Origin: Pyrus communis
Lineage: Eukaryota > Streptophyta > Magnoliopsida > Rosales > Rosaceae
DNA length: 64,000 nt
Assembly (NCBI RefSeq): GCF_963583255.1
Contig: NC_084809.1
Span: forward strand, 3,585,501 to 3,649,500
Reading direction: 5' to 3'
Position 1 is the stretch's first letter. Every line of letters begins with the position of its first letter. A program made the position numbers and the translations under genes. Below are positions 45,081 through 54,469 of the stretch, in pieces. The notes under the pieces were generated by a model. The model worked only from the letters and a program-made list of their open reading frames with translations. It ran no database searches and had not been told where the DNA came from.

Positions 45081-46580
45081 CTACTCTTGAACTGGGCAGC
45101 AGGATTCTTTTGGTCTCCCCCGAAGGTCTGAGCTTACTCCTTTTATCTGTTTCTTTGTTCAATCTCTTCAATTCGTATTGAAGAGGGTTAGAGGATAGCT
45201 CAGCATATGCAGTTGTTGCTTGTCTCCACATGCCTCAATGTATCATTTTCACTTGCCTTACTTGCTCCCCTTTGCAGAAGTGGTCCCTTCTCTGGAAGTG
45301 TATCAACCGTTGAAGATGACTACTCGAGAGCAACGCTAGGTAAGCAACCAGGGAATAGATTCCAGGCAGTCGGTTCCAGATCGGAAGACTGACTCCAAGT
45401 GCCGGCTGATTACTTCTTTCACTTTGCCATGCGAGTAAGAACAAGGACAAAGGAAAAGACAGGGAAAAAACATGATATGAGATACCTTTGCTTTCAAAGA
45501 AGCAGCGAATGAATCAGCACATATATTTGTTGTGCTTGTCTCCACATGCTTCGATGTATCATTTTCACTTGCCTTACTTGCTCCCTTTGCAGAAGTGGTA
45601 TTTCCTTATGCAGGTTTGGCATCTTCTCTTGTAGTATTTGTCCTCTGATGCAGGAGTTGAATGCAAACCTTGCATTTGAATGGACCATCACTTCTTGGTG
45701 GCAGCGCAAGTTTGAGTGGAAGTTCCGACATATTGCTTTCTTTGTCCTTATCCTGGCAGGTGAGAACAAGGGCAAAGGAAAAGACAGGGAAAAAGCATGA
45801 TATAAGATACCTTTGCTTTCGCCCTTGATGATATGAGATACCTTTGCTTTGGAAGAAGCGGCGAATGAATCAGCACATGTATTTGTTGTGCTTGTCTCCA
45901 CATGCTTCGATCTACCGTTTCCTCCTGGCTCATCTGTACTCCATGTATCTGGTATCTTCTTTGGGGAAGAAGAAAAAATTGAGTATTTCGAGAGGCTTTG
46001 CTGGGAGTGCGCCCTCAGAGGTGAGGAAGAGTTGGGCATTTTCTTCAGGTCTGCCTTGCCATAAGAGATGAAGGTCGACGTATATAGGGATTTCTTAATA
46101 GCAAGTGGTGGTACTGTTCTTTTACCCTTGTCGACAAACGTCTCTTCGATATCTGATCGACGCCTCTTTGATTTCTGAACGACGCCTCTTCGATTTCTGA
46201 ACGACGCCTCTTCGATTTTTGAACGAGTGCCACTTTTGACAAAGTTGCACGCGTTTTCTGAAAAGCAGAGAAAGCGTCGCCGAACTTTGCGCTTGTCGGC
46301 TAAAGACGTGTAGTTGCGATGATGGCCTCCACGTGTTTTCGACTTTGTCAGATATCTTTTGACAAAGTTGAACGCGTTTTCTGAAAAGCCGCGAACGCGT
46401 CGCCGAACTTCACGCAGGAAAATCCGGATTTTTGAATCGGTGGTCGTGTCGCTTGGCTTTTTACAGAGGTATCGATCACTCCAACATACACACTCTGAAA
46501 ATTGCCCATTCTTGAAAATCGTTTCCGGCCTTTTGAGAATTAACTCCATCCACCCCTTCTCTCTGAACATCTTTTGAAAA
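45081..46580 (+). other. Repeat-rich region upstream of the antisense ORF
   Basis: A word around TTGTCTCCACATGCTTCGAT occurs near 45222 (diverged), 45537 and 45893, often with TTGCTCCC and GCAG after it. TATATAGG stands at 46081. Three 22-bp repeats (CGACGCCTCTTCGATTTCTG, starts 46158, 46180, 46202) and two copies of TTTGACAAAGTTG.ACGCGTT (46235, 46357) follow. This may be promoter and 5' leader for the plus-strand ORF at 46581. The long minus-strand frame here (45494-46570) shows no domain. Confidence 0.5.
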
Positions 46581-47213
46581 ATGACTAACTCATCGAACCT
46601 TTGCTTAGATTTGAGTCTTAGCAGCGATCCGGTTGCACCCCTTCAAGGTAATGTATGGCGCCCTTCTTTTTTATCTTCTAACGGTCCTCTTTCAGGTGAA
46701 GACTCCATGATGACGGATGCAACAACAGCTACGATAGTAGCTAGAAACCTCCTCACTCCTAAGGATAGTAGGCTGCTTTCAGGACGGTCCGATGAGTTGG
46801 CCGTTCAAGAGTCCCTCGCTCTCAGCGTTCAGTGTGCAGGCTCTGTGTCCAACATGGGCCAACGCCTACTTGCTCGCTCCCGTCAGGTTGAATCGTTGAT
46901 GGCAGAGGTGGAAAGTCTCAAGCAAGAGATCAAGCAGCTGAAGTATGAGAATAGAAGTTTGCACGTGCTTGCAAACAACTATTCGACGGGCATGAAGAGG
47001 AAGCTTGATGAGCTGCAAGAGTCTGAAGGTCGGATTCAAAGTGACCGTCAAAGGTTTTCGTCTTTCCTCCAGAGGCACATTTTTCCTGGGTCTTCCAGCG
47101 TTTGGCCAAGTATTGAGGCCTCAAATGCTCTATCTTCGATGCCTCCCGCTCTGATGCCTTCCGCTCCGAGAGTTTTGCCGAATAATGGGGCTTCACGTGA
47201 ACATCCTTTGTGA
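46581..47213 (+). CDS. Antisense ORF of the LTR element, 210-residue coiled-coil protein
   Basis: ATG at 46581 opens a 210-codon frame on plus, opposite to gag and to the captured fragments. The N-terminus is Ser/Leu-rich (LDLSLSSDPVAPLQG). The middle (about residues 88-150) is a predicted coiled coil with heptad-like Leu, Glu and Lys (VESLMAEVESLKQEIKQLKY, then KRKLDELQESEGR). The tail is Pro/Ser-rich. No enzyme motif is seen. Additional antisense ORFs of unknown function are known in Tat-lineage gypsy elements, and similar ORFs occur, to my memory, in apple repeats. Function unknown. Possibly transcribed convergently with the LTR transcript from the TATA near 46081. Confidence 0.7.
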   Translation: MTNSSNLCLDLSLSSDPVAPLQGNVWRPSFLSSNGPLSGEDSMMTDATTATIVARNLLTPKDSRLLSGRSDELAVQESLALSVQCAGSVSNMGQRLLARSRQVESLMAEVESLKQEIKQLKYENRSLHVLANNYSTGMKRKLDELQESEGRIQSDRQRFSSFLQRHIFPGSSSVWPSIEASNALSSMPPALMPSAPRVLPNNGASREHPL

Positions 47214-47437
47214 AAGCTCCAATCTTGTATTTTTATTTATTTTTTTTTTTTCATGCTTGTAATTTCTTGAAGATTAATGGACATGCTTTATTTTATTCAG
47301 TGTATTGTGCTAAATACAGATAAAACATATTCATCATTCTTTTTTATTTTATTTTATTATTTATTATTATTATTATTATTATTTTTTTTTTTTTTTTTTT
47401 ACTTTTCTTTGCTTTCGGTGGCACTGATCCACCATTC

Positions 47438-47477
<40 letters not shown>

Positions 47478-47580
47478 CAGATGGTGCCAGAAGCACCATC
47501 ATTGTTTTTTTCTTTCTTTTTATTATATATATATATTTTTTTCTTTTTGCACATGGTTCCAGAAGCACCATCATTGTTTT

Positions 47581-47626
<46 letters not shown>

Positions 47627-47820
47627 TTTTTGGGATGGTGCTGTCCATCCAGATTCCATCATTTTTTTTTTCTTTATATGGTGATCTGCAAGGCTGAGTT
47701 TGTGGGTGAAAACCCAGGCCGAGTTCGAGAGAAGACGGAGGAGGAAGGGGTGTCCGTGCTGCTGAAGCTGATCTGTAGAAGTAGAGGGCTCGCAGAGGAG
47801 GACGAAGACAGAGAAAGTCT
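47214..47820. repeat. Microsatellites: poly-T, ATT and (TA)n tracts
   Basis: TA runs lie at about 47441-47475, 47524-47537 and 47586-47619, with T runs between. A short duplicated word CCAGAAGCACCATCATTGTT occurs at about 47488 and 47560. ORFs across here are low complexity. Confidence 0.8.
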
Positions 47821-47824
47821 TTGG

Positions 47825-48240
47825 GTGTGAGTTGACAAACTTTGATTTTGTCAATCACATTCAAAGGCAGCAGCATAGGCAGGCAGGTGTGAGTTGACAA
47901 ACTTTGATTTTGTCAATCACATTCAAAGGCAGCAGCATAGGCAGGCAGATGTGAGTTGACAAACTTTGGTTTTGTTAATCACATTCACAGGTAGCGACCA
48001 TGGCGGAAGTGCTGAAGCAGCCAGAGCTTGAAGTAGTGCAAAGCGTCGAGCTTCGCGATCGGCTAGTCGTTTGACAGCGGTCGTTGAAGTTCTTCTCCGA
48101 TTCAAATGCAGCAGCAGAGGCAAGAAGATGGATGAGGTCTTTGGGTGTGAGTTGACAAACTTTGGTTTTGTTGATCACATTCAAAGGCAGCAGCCATGGC
48201 GGAGGTGCAGAAGCAGCCAGAGCTTGAAGATGGAGCACAG
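47825..48240. repeat. 62-bp tandem repeats and related copies
   Basis: GTGTGAGTTGACAAACTTTG begins at 47825 and 47887, with a third, diverged copy at 47949 (period 62) and a fourth near 48147. The third and fourth continue into related CATGGCGGA.GTG..GAAGCAG words (47998 and 48194). Origin unknown; no stable frame. Confidence 0.85.
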
Positions 48241-48511
48241 CCGTGTCTGGGTTTCTATCACTTCTACTTAAAGGATTTCCCTTTTTAGCTGTGGTCACCA
48301 AAGAAGCATCTGATGGAGGGGACCTGTTTGTGGGGACTGTTTTCTTTGGTTGATTTTGATCAAGACGGCTAGAGTGACGAGCTTGAGGTTATTGGTAGCG
48401 GCTAGGAGACAGAGGAAGAAGCTATTCTTCTTGTTCTACCATGGAAGATGAACCTCTGGAATCCAAAGCTCCATCATTACCATCACTGAGCACAGCCACT
48501 AACAACAACCA
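48241..48511. other. Unassigned sequence inside the capture element
   Basis: The minus frame that carries the BAG fragment stays open to 48422 (tail WLLLVAVLSDGNDGALDSRG), but this part is not recognisable as BAG. It may be another short captured piece or filler. Confidence 0.4.
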
Positions 48512-48800
48512 TTGCACATCGCCTTCTCCGTCTCCCATGATCCCGTCTAATTTAAGCAACTGGTTCATCAATTGCTCAATCAGAACAAGCACATCTTGCT
48601 CTGCAACATTTTTACCTTTACTGATAATTGATTCAAGAGCCGACACCTGGCCAACAAACCTGTCTACTTCCATGCTGATTTCGGACATGGACTTCGAAGC
48701 CCTTTCCTTGTCTTTGAATATCAATTTCTGATCTTGATGGTGCAAACCAATCGGTCCAACCAACATTTTCTTCAAATCCCCAAAAGAAGATTGAGCGCTG
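48512..48800 (-). pseudogene. Captured fragment: BAG-family cochaperone
   Basis: On minus SSFGDLKKMLVGPIGLHHQD and QKLIFKDKER match the end of the ubiquitin-like part of plant BAG proteins. These join directly to ASKSMSEISMEVDRFVGQVS and ...VLIEQLMNQLLKLDGI, the BAG domain that contacts Hsp70. The residues normally between DKER and the BAG domain are missing and no intron is present. A truncated copy, about 95 codons, fused to foreign sequence on both sides. Confidence 0.8.
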
Positions 48801-48866
48801 CTGTCATATTTACCCCTGTACTTGTCCGCAAAATCAAACAGCTGATAGGCGTGGCGGAGGAGTTCA
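48801..48866 (-). other. Short unassigned coding-like piece (possible eighth fragment)
   Basis: Between the NPH3 and BAG pieces the minus strand reads SRELLRHAYQLFDFADKYRG in the BAG frame. It fits neither neighbour and I cannot name the source. Confidence 0.35.
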
Positions 48867-49121
48867 CGGGAGTATGCGGGCGGTTCGCAAAAGCTTGAAG
48901 AGGAATCGGGTCGCGGTCAAAGGTCTGGAGCTCTTCTCCAATGGAAGATTGGAGATGATGGTCTCCAAAAGTTCTCTCTGCTGACTCTCCGAAGCTAAAC
49001 CCGACGATGCGGCGGCGGTAGTGGTGATGGCGACGCCTGAGGAAGAAGACGAAGGCTTTCGGTTCGTTCTCGAAATTCCAGGAATGTACTTCTTAGCATA
49101 ATGCATCAAGCACGTCTCCAC
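48867..49121 (-). pseudogene. Captured fragment: NPH3-domain (BTB/NPH3 family) protein
   Basis: 85 codons on minus: [20 protein letters not shown], a Ser/Ala/Thr linker, then RELLETIISNLPLEKSS and TATRFLFKLLRTARIL. This is the start of the NPH3 domain of plant BTB/NPH3 adaptor proteins. It ends in a stop right after ILP and lacks the rest of the domain. Confidence 0.8.
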
Positions 49122-49476
49122 CTTGAAGAAGAAACACATTTCCCATGGCGGCCTCTCCGATAAGCTCCTCCAGGTTCCTCGCCTCACCAGCGAACACAAT
49201 AGGCGGGAACGAATCGAGGGTCCGAAGCACCGACTGGAGATCTTCCTGATTCGGGTACTCCGGCAATTGCAGCGCCTTCTTAGATTTCCATGTCTCCAAG
49301 CTCCATTTTGCCGGAACTGCATTGTGCTTCGTCGCCAAAGAAGAAGAAGACGCCGTCTGAGCAGCCTGCTGCTTCGGCGGCTTATCGGAGACAACTGGGT
49401 TCTTGGCTGGCTCGGCGGCGTGGACGGCGACGATTGGCCAGACGGACTTGATGGGCAGAGAGGGTTGGTGAGTTCT
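49114..49476 (-). pseudogene. Captured fragment: DAHP synthase (class II, plastid) N-terminal part
   Basis: About 121 codons on minus: transit-peptide end and linker ([18 protein letters not shown]), then [40 protein letters not shown] and [13 protein letters not shown]. This is the first step enzyme of the shikimate pathway in plastids. The piece stops after QGGD, well before the end of the enzyme, and passes into the NPH3 fragment. No intron is seen. Confidence 0.9.
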
Positions 49477-49644
49477 GGAATTGGTGCAGACGGGGCATTC
49501 GAGCAGCTCGTGGACGCTGGTGGCGGGAGCAATGGCGGTGGGCCCGTTGATGGTGACGTTGGTGGTGACATTGCTTCTGGGCTTGGAAAATTCATGGTGG
49601 TGCTGATGAAGATGAGGATACGGGTGCAGAGTGTTGTGGTGGGG
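49477..49644 (-). pseudogene. Captured fragment: SINA-type RING E3 ligase N-terminus
   Basis: On minus [20 protein letters not shown] then [18 protein letters not shown], the N-terminal tail and first RING cysteines of plant seven-in-absentia E3 ligases. The RING is cut after CPVCTNS, so it cannot fold. Confidence 0.75.
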
Positions 49645-49779
49645 ATGGGAGCACTCCGCCGTGAAAATGGCGGTGCCCTGACCACTTTTCACAGTTTGTA
49701 AGCAGATTCCGCATCTACTTTTGGAGAGGCGTAGGGTGGACTTGAGGATTGAGAACCTGGAGGGAGATTTGCTTTCCGA
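49645..49779 (-). pseudogene. Captured fragment: WAV3-type RING E3 ligase
   Basis: 45 codons on minus: [20 protein letters not shown] then [20 protein letters not shown] and CSH. This is the first half of the RING-H2 finger typical of the WAV3/VWA E3 family. The second half of the finger and the VWA domain are absent. Confidence 0.78.
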
Positions 49780-49951
49780 ATGCCTGCACATACGCAGCCT
49801 CGAGAGCTCCAGTGGTGCTGAATGTCCAGCAAGATCCACAGTGACCTTGATCTTTAACTGGAGTCACTATGCCTTCTTCTTTCCAGTTTTTCGATTCAGG
49901 AAGAACGGCATCAGTGAGCTTGTGGTTGCCCTTTGTGGTGGCAGAGCAGTT
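49760..49951 (-). pseudogene. Captured fragment: aleurain-like papain-family cysteine protease
   Basis: 64 codons on minus: [20 protein letters not shown], then [20 protein letters not shown] with the catalytic Gln and Cys region, then [18 protein letters not shown]. This is the prodomain end and start of the mature enzyme of vacuolar C1A proteases. The catalytic His and Asn parts are missing, so it is inactive. It is fused in frame to the 14-3-3 piece upstream. Confidence 0.88.
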
Positions 49952-50113
49952 CTGAGCAGCTTTGTAGGCGGAGAGGGTGCTTTCTGCGGCCTCCTTGCGC
50001 TCAGCGCCGGTCTTGAACTCGGCAAGATAACGGTGGTAATCGCCCTTCATCTTGAGATAAAAGACCTTGGAGTCGCCGGCGCAGATGTTGGAGAGCTTGG
50101 TCTCGATCTTGGA
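49952..50113 (-). pseudogene. Captured fragment: 14-3-3 protein
   Basis: On minus [13 protein letters not shown] then [20 protein letters not shown] and [20 protein letters not shown]. This is the central part of a plant 14-3-3 (helices around the phosphopeptide-binding region). The usual stretch between the ICDG and ESKVFYLK words is deleted. The upstream codons ([14 protein letters not shown], to about 50155) are not recognisable. It joins in frame to the protease at AAQ. Confidence 0.88.
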
Positions 50114-50159
50114 TCGGGAAGATTTGAGGAAGACAGACGGAGACGAAGGCTTGGAGCCG

Positions 50160-50375
50160 AGTGAGGATGGGCTTTGAGAGCTGGGCCCGAATTTGTTGCT
50201 AGGCTCGCTGGCTTGGGCTGCTCCTTTTTGTGGACTTCAACTTCTGTTTCTTTGAGTTGGCATGGGTCTTAAGTGTAGGCAAACCTACTTTAACATGTAT
50301 AATTTAATTTTTTATTATTATTATTATTATTTTTTTATTTTTTTTATTTTTTATTAACACATAACAACATATGTA

Positions 50376-50413
<38 letters not shown>

Positions 50414-50660
50414 ATAGAGAATATATATATATATTTTTCTAATACATAGTAACATATGTATTTTTTTTTTCTTTTCTTTTGTAATAAAATTGACTTTCTT
50501 TAATGAAACATTTATTTATTTATTTTGATGTGACTGTACTTGAAGTTTTGAAATTTCAAGTTGCCTACGTACTCTTCCAAAGAAGAGATCAAGTCATAAC
50601 GTAGTTCAAATGAGTGATGATTTTGGTGATGATTTTGGTGATGATTTTGCCGTACACAGT
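50160..50660. other. AT-rich spacer inside the capture element
   Basis: No gene seen. T-rich runs (50318-50355, 50380-50412), short TA tracts, and three copies of TGATGATTTTGG at 50617-50650. Confidence 0.7.
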
Positions 50661-50667
50661 TTATGCT

Positions 50668-50893
50668 CTTGCGGGCCAGGAGCATTTGTTGTCACCTTTT
50701 AGGCTCGTGCGAACGAGGAGCTTTTGGTGCCGTTTGCAGTTTCAGCTCATGCAGACAAGGAGCTTTTGATGTCGCCTTTTATGCTCGTGCAGACCAGGAG
50801 CGTTTGATGCCGTTTGCAGTTTCAGCTCATGCAGACAAGGAGCTTTTGTTGTCGCCTTTTATGCTCGTGCGGACAAGGAGCTTTGGTTGTTTG
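50668..50893. repeat. 80-bp tandem repeats downstream of gag
   Basis: TTTGCAGTTTCAGCTCATGC occurs at 50733 and 50813, and a CGCCTTTTATGCTCGTGC word near 50690 (variant), 50770 and 50850, giving three copies with period 80. They start where pol should begin. Confidence 0.85.
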
Positions 50894-51999
50894 TCAAACA
50901 ATCTTAGAGAGGCATTCCTTGCAATCTTTATAGCAAGGAGTCTTGACTGAGTGATTGAAGAAGTCTTCTGGGAAGAAATCGCGCATCGTAATGGCAACGG
51001 ACGATCTTTGTGTCATAATTTCATCATCCTCAACATTTTCATGTAGCTTTGAAGGTTGACGGTAGCTGCTTTGCCCCCTTTCCGATTGGTGAACTTGTGG
51101 AGGAGACTTATGTTTCTTGTGCATTTTCTTTGGAGTGACATAAGTCCATCCTTCAACTTCACTTGACTTGACTGACATGGTTTTGGAGCATGCCCCCAGC
51201 GGTTGAGGTGAAGATTTTGAGTTTAAAGAGCCAGAAGTGGCGGTGATATAGTTTGACTTCACCACATCATTAAGATCTAGCTCGATGATCCCTTTCTGAG
51301 CCAACTTCATGATGAGATCTTTTAGCACAAAGCATTTTTCCGTCGGATGACCAATGAAGCGGTGGAATTTACAGTACCTTGGACTGTCAGTACGGTTTAT
51401 CTCTTCCGGCCGTTTACACTCAGGTAGGTCGATCACCTTTTTTTCCAGCAAGTCATCTAACATGGCAACCACGTCAGAGTCGGGGAATGGATAAGTCTTC
51501 TCCTCAAGCTCCTTCAAAGTGCGTCTACGTATCTCTTGATCACGAAAAGCTTCGGTTTGAATCGCCTTGCCTCGTGTATGGATTTTGGCTGGAGTTGTGT
51601 TGACCGTCATTGCTTCCTTGGTGGGTTTCCACGCAGCCTTATCCACCTTGGGCCCCAAAACTTTGTCATTCTTGTAGTCGGCGATCTGTTCTTTCTTCCC
51701 ATGACGGGTGATGCTTAACTCCATATCATGGGCGCGGGTGGCTAACTCCTCAAATGTTCGTGGTTTGATGCCTTGAAGGATGTAGTGTAGTCCCCACTGC
51801 ATGCCTTGAACGCACATCTCAATGGCGGAGGTTTCAGAAAGCCGATCTTTGCAATCCAGACTTAAGGAGCGCCATCTATTTATGTAGTTGATGACAGGTT
51901 CATCTCTCCACTGTTTCGTACTGGTCAGCTCTAGCATGCTTACAGTACGACGAGTGCTGTAGAAACGGTTGAGGAATTCCTTTTCTAACTGGTCCCAAC
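50894..51999 (-). CDS. Truncated gypsy (Tat-like) gag of the capture element
   Basis: About 368 codons on minus, open to the stop at 50894. The retrotransposon gag domain ([20 protein letters not shown], then [20 protein letters not shown] and [16 protein letters not shown]) starts in mid-domain because the 5' LTR abuts it at 52000. A zinc-binding-like motif [14 protein letters not shown] follows at roughly two thirds of the length, with [16 protein letters not shown] after it, as in Tat-lineage gags. No start codon of its own, no leader and no primer-binding site are seen, so a deletion joined LTR to gag. Particle assembly would need full gag in trans. Confidence 0.82.
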
Positions 52000-52948
52000 T
52001 GTTGATACGAAAAGTTCCTGAAACAAGAAACAAGAATACGTGTACAAAATATATTTTATGTTTAATGATTTTGGGGTTACAATCTCTTTGTAATTTGATC
52101 CTCTGATTCTATCTTCGTAGGGTGTAGGTTTGTGGATGAGTTGTTGATCCAAAGGGTCGTCGGGGCTTGATCTAGGGATGAACAGTTGATGAACGGATCT
52201 TCGAGGGCTTTTGAGCTTGATCTTGAAGACTGGGTGTATGGATTTCTTCAAGGGGGCCGTCGGGGCTTGATCTTGAGGGTTGATGGATGAGCGGATCTTC
52301 AAGGGCTTTTGGGCCTAATCTTGAAGACTGAGTGTATGGATTTCTTCAAGAGGCCGTCGGGGCTTGATCTTGAGGGTTGATGCATGAGCGGATCTTCAAG
52401 GGCTTTTGGGCCTAATCTTGAAGACTGATTGGATGTGTGGATTTGTTGAGGCTGTTGATCCAAAGGGCCGTTGGGGCTTGATCTTAGGACGAACGGATGA
52501 TGAACACTTTCTTCAAGGGGCCGTCGGGGCTTGATCTTGAGTCGGCGGAAGTTCTTCAAGGGCCGTTGGGGCTTGACCTTGAAGGAGGGTTTGACGAAGA
52601 ACGTAGAGTGTTTTCTTGATCCTTCGGGATTTTGCTTGAGAGCTTTAGAGTTTCAAGGCTTCAAGGTTTTGGTGTGATGTAAATTCCCTTCTTTCTTTCT
52701 CTTCTTCTTCTCAAAATGAATGACTTGGCTTCCTATTTATAGAATTCCAAAACTTGATTTTTGGATTTAAATAATCAGATAAAATAAATCATTTCTGCCA
52801 GGTAATGACACGTGTCCTATTTGATGACTTTTCCAATTTATTTCGATTTTTCGTTGAGTCACACGCTACATGTAAAATTTATGTGACGTGAGCGTTGAAA
52901 TTTTAATTATTGGTCAACATTCATTTCACCGAAATTTCGATGTCCACA
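52000..52948 (-). repeat. 5' LTR of the capture element
   Basis: 949 bp, near-identical to 43680-44630. Differences seen include a 2-bp deletion near 52886, single bases near 52722, 52782 and 52821, and the innermost bases (TGTTGATACG against TGTAAACACG), which belong to gag. TATA on minus CTATAAATAG at plus 52733-52742. Confidence 0.9.
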
Positions 52949-52953
52949 TATAC
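52949..52953. repeat. Target site duplication TATAC, right copy
   Basis: Directly after the LTR end CCACA; matches 43675-43679. Confidence 0.88.
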
Positions 52954-53187
52954 GTTGTAATCAATTCACTCAATCAACATCTCCAACGATGATATGTTGT
53001 CAGAGAATCTTGAAATGCTCACGCACTGTCATGTAGCACAATACATCTACCGATCAGGAATCAATCAAAAGACAGAAAAATGATTTCGGAGAAACATATG
53101 ACAACGACGATAAAACCACCATACGATCACAACCATTGATCATGTTGTTTGTAACATATCAAGATAAGAAAAAGAAGGGGAACTGAC

Positions 53188-53257
53188 CTGCTGCTATCAA
53201 TTCCACATTCCAGGTGGATGAAGCTCTCTGTTTCTCAAAAACGTCCATATGGTTCAC
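53188..53257 (-). pseudogene. Exon 2 of an unrecognised gene
   Basis: A 70-nt open stretch on minus between a TGGCAG acceptor and a GCAG/GTCAGT donor, reading VNHMDVFEKQRASSTWNVEL then IAA and one base. It continues the exon 1 frame (phase 0) and passes phase 1 to exon 3. The downstream intron holds the LTR element. Product not recognised. Confidence 0.4.
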
Positions 53258-54131
53258 CTGCCAGGATACATCACATAGCCAAAAATTTGAGAGAATAAGA
53301 GTTTGTATTCGAACACAGTAAAAAGATTTGTATCAGAAATTATTTTGTCTACCAGCTAACAAAATTAAGGAACCAAGAAATGGAAAAACAATCTACCAAC
53401 AGAGGAACGAGAAGCAAACAGCAGGAAGAAGCACAGAAATGAGCACAGTGAAACAACAAAATTTCAATGACAGTTTTAACAAAGCAAATGGCAAACTAAA
53501 CAATAAACAATGAATTTAAAACCCATACCCTCCTCCAATCTGTCAGTCCCTTTGTCCCCCTCCTCACGTCCCCCCAACAACCCTCTGACCGATGCATCAG
53601 CCACAGCCACAGCCACCCGCACCTCCCTGCCGAAAATCCTCTCCCCTAAATCCCGGCGAACCTCTTCCTCCAACCTGTCAACCCTTCTGTCCCCCTTCCT
53701 TCTCTCAGTGCAGCCCATACCGCTGCTTGTTTACTGCACATTCATCATTTTTCTGCAAAAACTGTTGAATATGTGGCCAAATTCACTTTCGGCTAATAGT
53801 ACCCAAAAAAAAAAAAAAAAAGGGAGGAGGACATCATTGTGTTTGTTCCTTGTTTTGGGGAAGAAAATAAGGATAAGAAGTGGCCTTCCTTTTCTTTTGG
53901 CATTGTTAATTGGCAGCAAAAGCTGCTTTTCTGATTGAAGCAGCAGACTGGAGGAAAAACAGAAGCTGGCCGACAGCTTCATTTGAAATAATAATTCAGT
54001 AAGACTTACCAGTACAGATAAACACTGAACAACCCTGTTTTTCTTTTCTGCACAAAATCCAGATTCTCAACCATCCAAAAGTCTGAATCTTTCAAGTTTC
54101 AATTCTCTTAAAAGTGGTGTGATAATCTTAC
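53258..54131. other. Intron 1 of the unrecognised gene; no other gene seen
   Basis: Contains an imperfect duplication rich in CCTCC and CTGTC words (53530-53575 and 53667-53712) and an A run (53803-53821). ORFs on both strands here are low-complexity shadows of those words. Confidence 0.4.
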
Positions 54132-54182
54132 CGAATGAGAAGAGATGAGGTTGAATCGAGAGTTATGGAACTTCACCGACAT
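54132..54182 (-). pseudogene. Exon 1 of an unrecognised gene, with 5' leader upstream
   Basis: ATG at 54182 on minus reads MSVKFHNSRFNLISSHS to a CATTCG/GTAAGA donor, 51 nt, phase 0. Upstream (to about 54460) lies a GC-richer leader and a (GA)n stretch (TC run on plus, 54440-54460) typical of plant 5' leaders. Joined with exons 2 and 3 the frame stays open for 63 codons, then the gene cannot be followed. Probably a truncated gene. Confidence 0.4.
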
Positions 54183-54469
54183 GTAGAAAAGCTCGGATCT
54201 TTGAAGCGAAACGACGACGATGAGTGGGTTGCGGCGGAGGCCGAGCTGACTCAGAGCGGATTCGTCGTTCGTCCTCCTCCCCAACCTGCGTAGGGGAAGT
54301 GTGTTTTGTCGAGGATACAGAAATGAAGGCCAGTTTGTGTGGTTTTGGTTTTAGGAAGCAGGAGCCGATGCTATTCCAGAGATGGTGTTGTGGCTGCTAG
54401 GGTTTGAGAAAAGGGAAAACGAAGCCAAATGGGTGTGTTTCTGTCTCTCTCTCTCTCTCTGAGGTGGCA

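Larger units (their letters stand above)
43680..52948 (-). mobile_element. Non-autonomous LTR element with captured host gene fragments
   Basis: A 9269-bp element with LTRs 43680-44630 (951 bp) and 52000-52948 (949 bp) differing at only a handful of positions, and TATAC on both sides. Sense is minus. Order from the 5' LTR: truncated Tat-like gag, 80-bp repeats, about 1.6 kb of fused coding fragments from at least seven host genes, 62-bp repeats, microsatellites, a 210-codon antisense ORF, 180-bp repeats, PPT, 3' LTR. No protease, integrase, RT or RNase H is present, so enzymes must come in trans. Near-identical LTRs mean it moved recently with this cargo. Maize Bs1 is a known precedent for gene capture by an LTR element. 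It sits between exons 2 and 3 of a small gene. Confidence 0.9.

Noticed and set aside
45494..46570. 358-codon minus-strand ORF
   Set aside because: No domain is seen. It overlaps the repeat-rich upstream region of the plus-strand ORF and follows the repeats there.
47277..47900. ORFs of Ile/Tyr/Phe repeats
   Set aside because: They are translated microsatellites (TA and T runs).
50668..50893. 80-bp repeats as a CRISPR-like array
   Set aside because: Direct tandem repeats without unique spacers in a plant retroelement; the same holds for the 62-, 180- and 339-bp arrays.
53476..53982. ORFs on both strands of 80-142 codons
   Set aside because: Low-complexity words duplicated in an intron give open frames on both strands. 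No domain.
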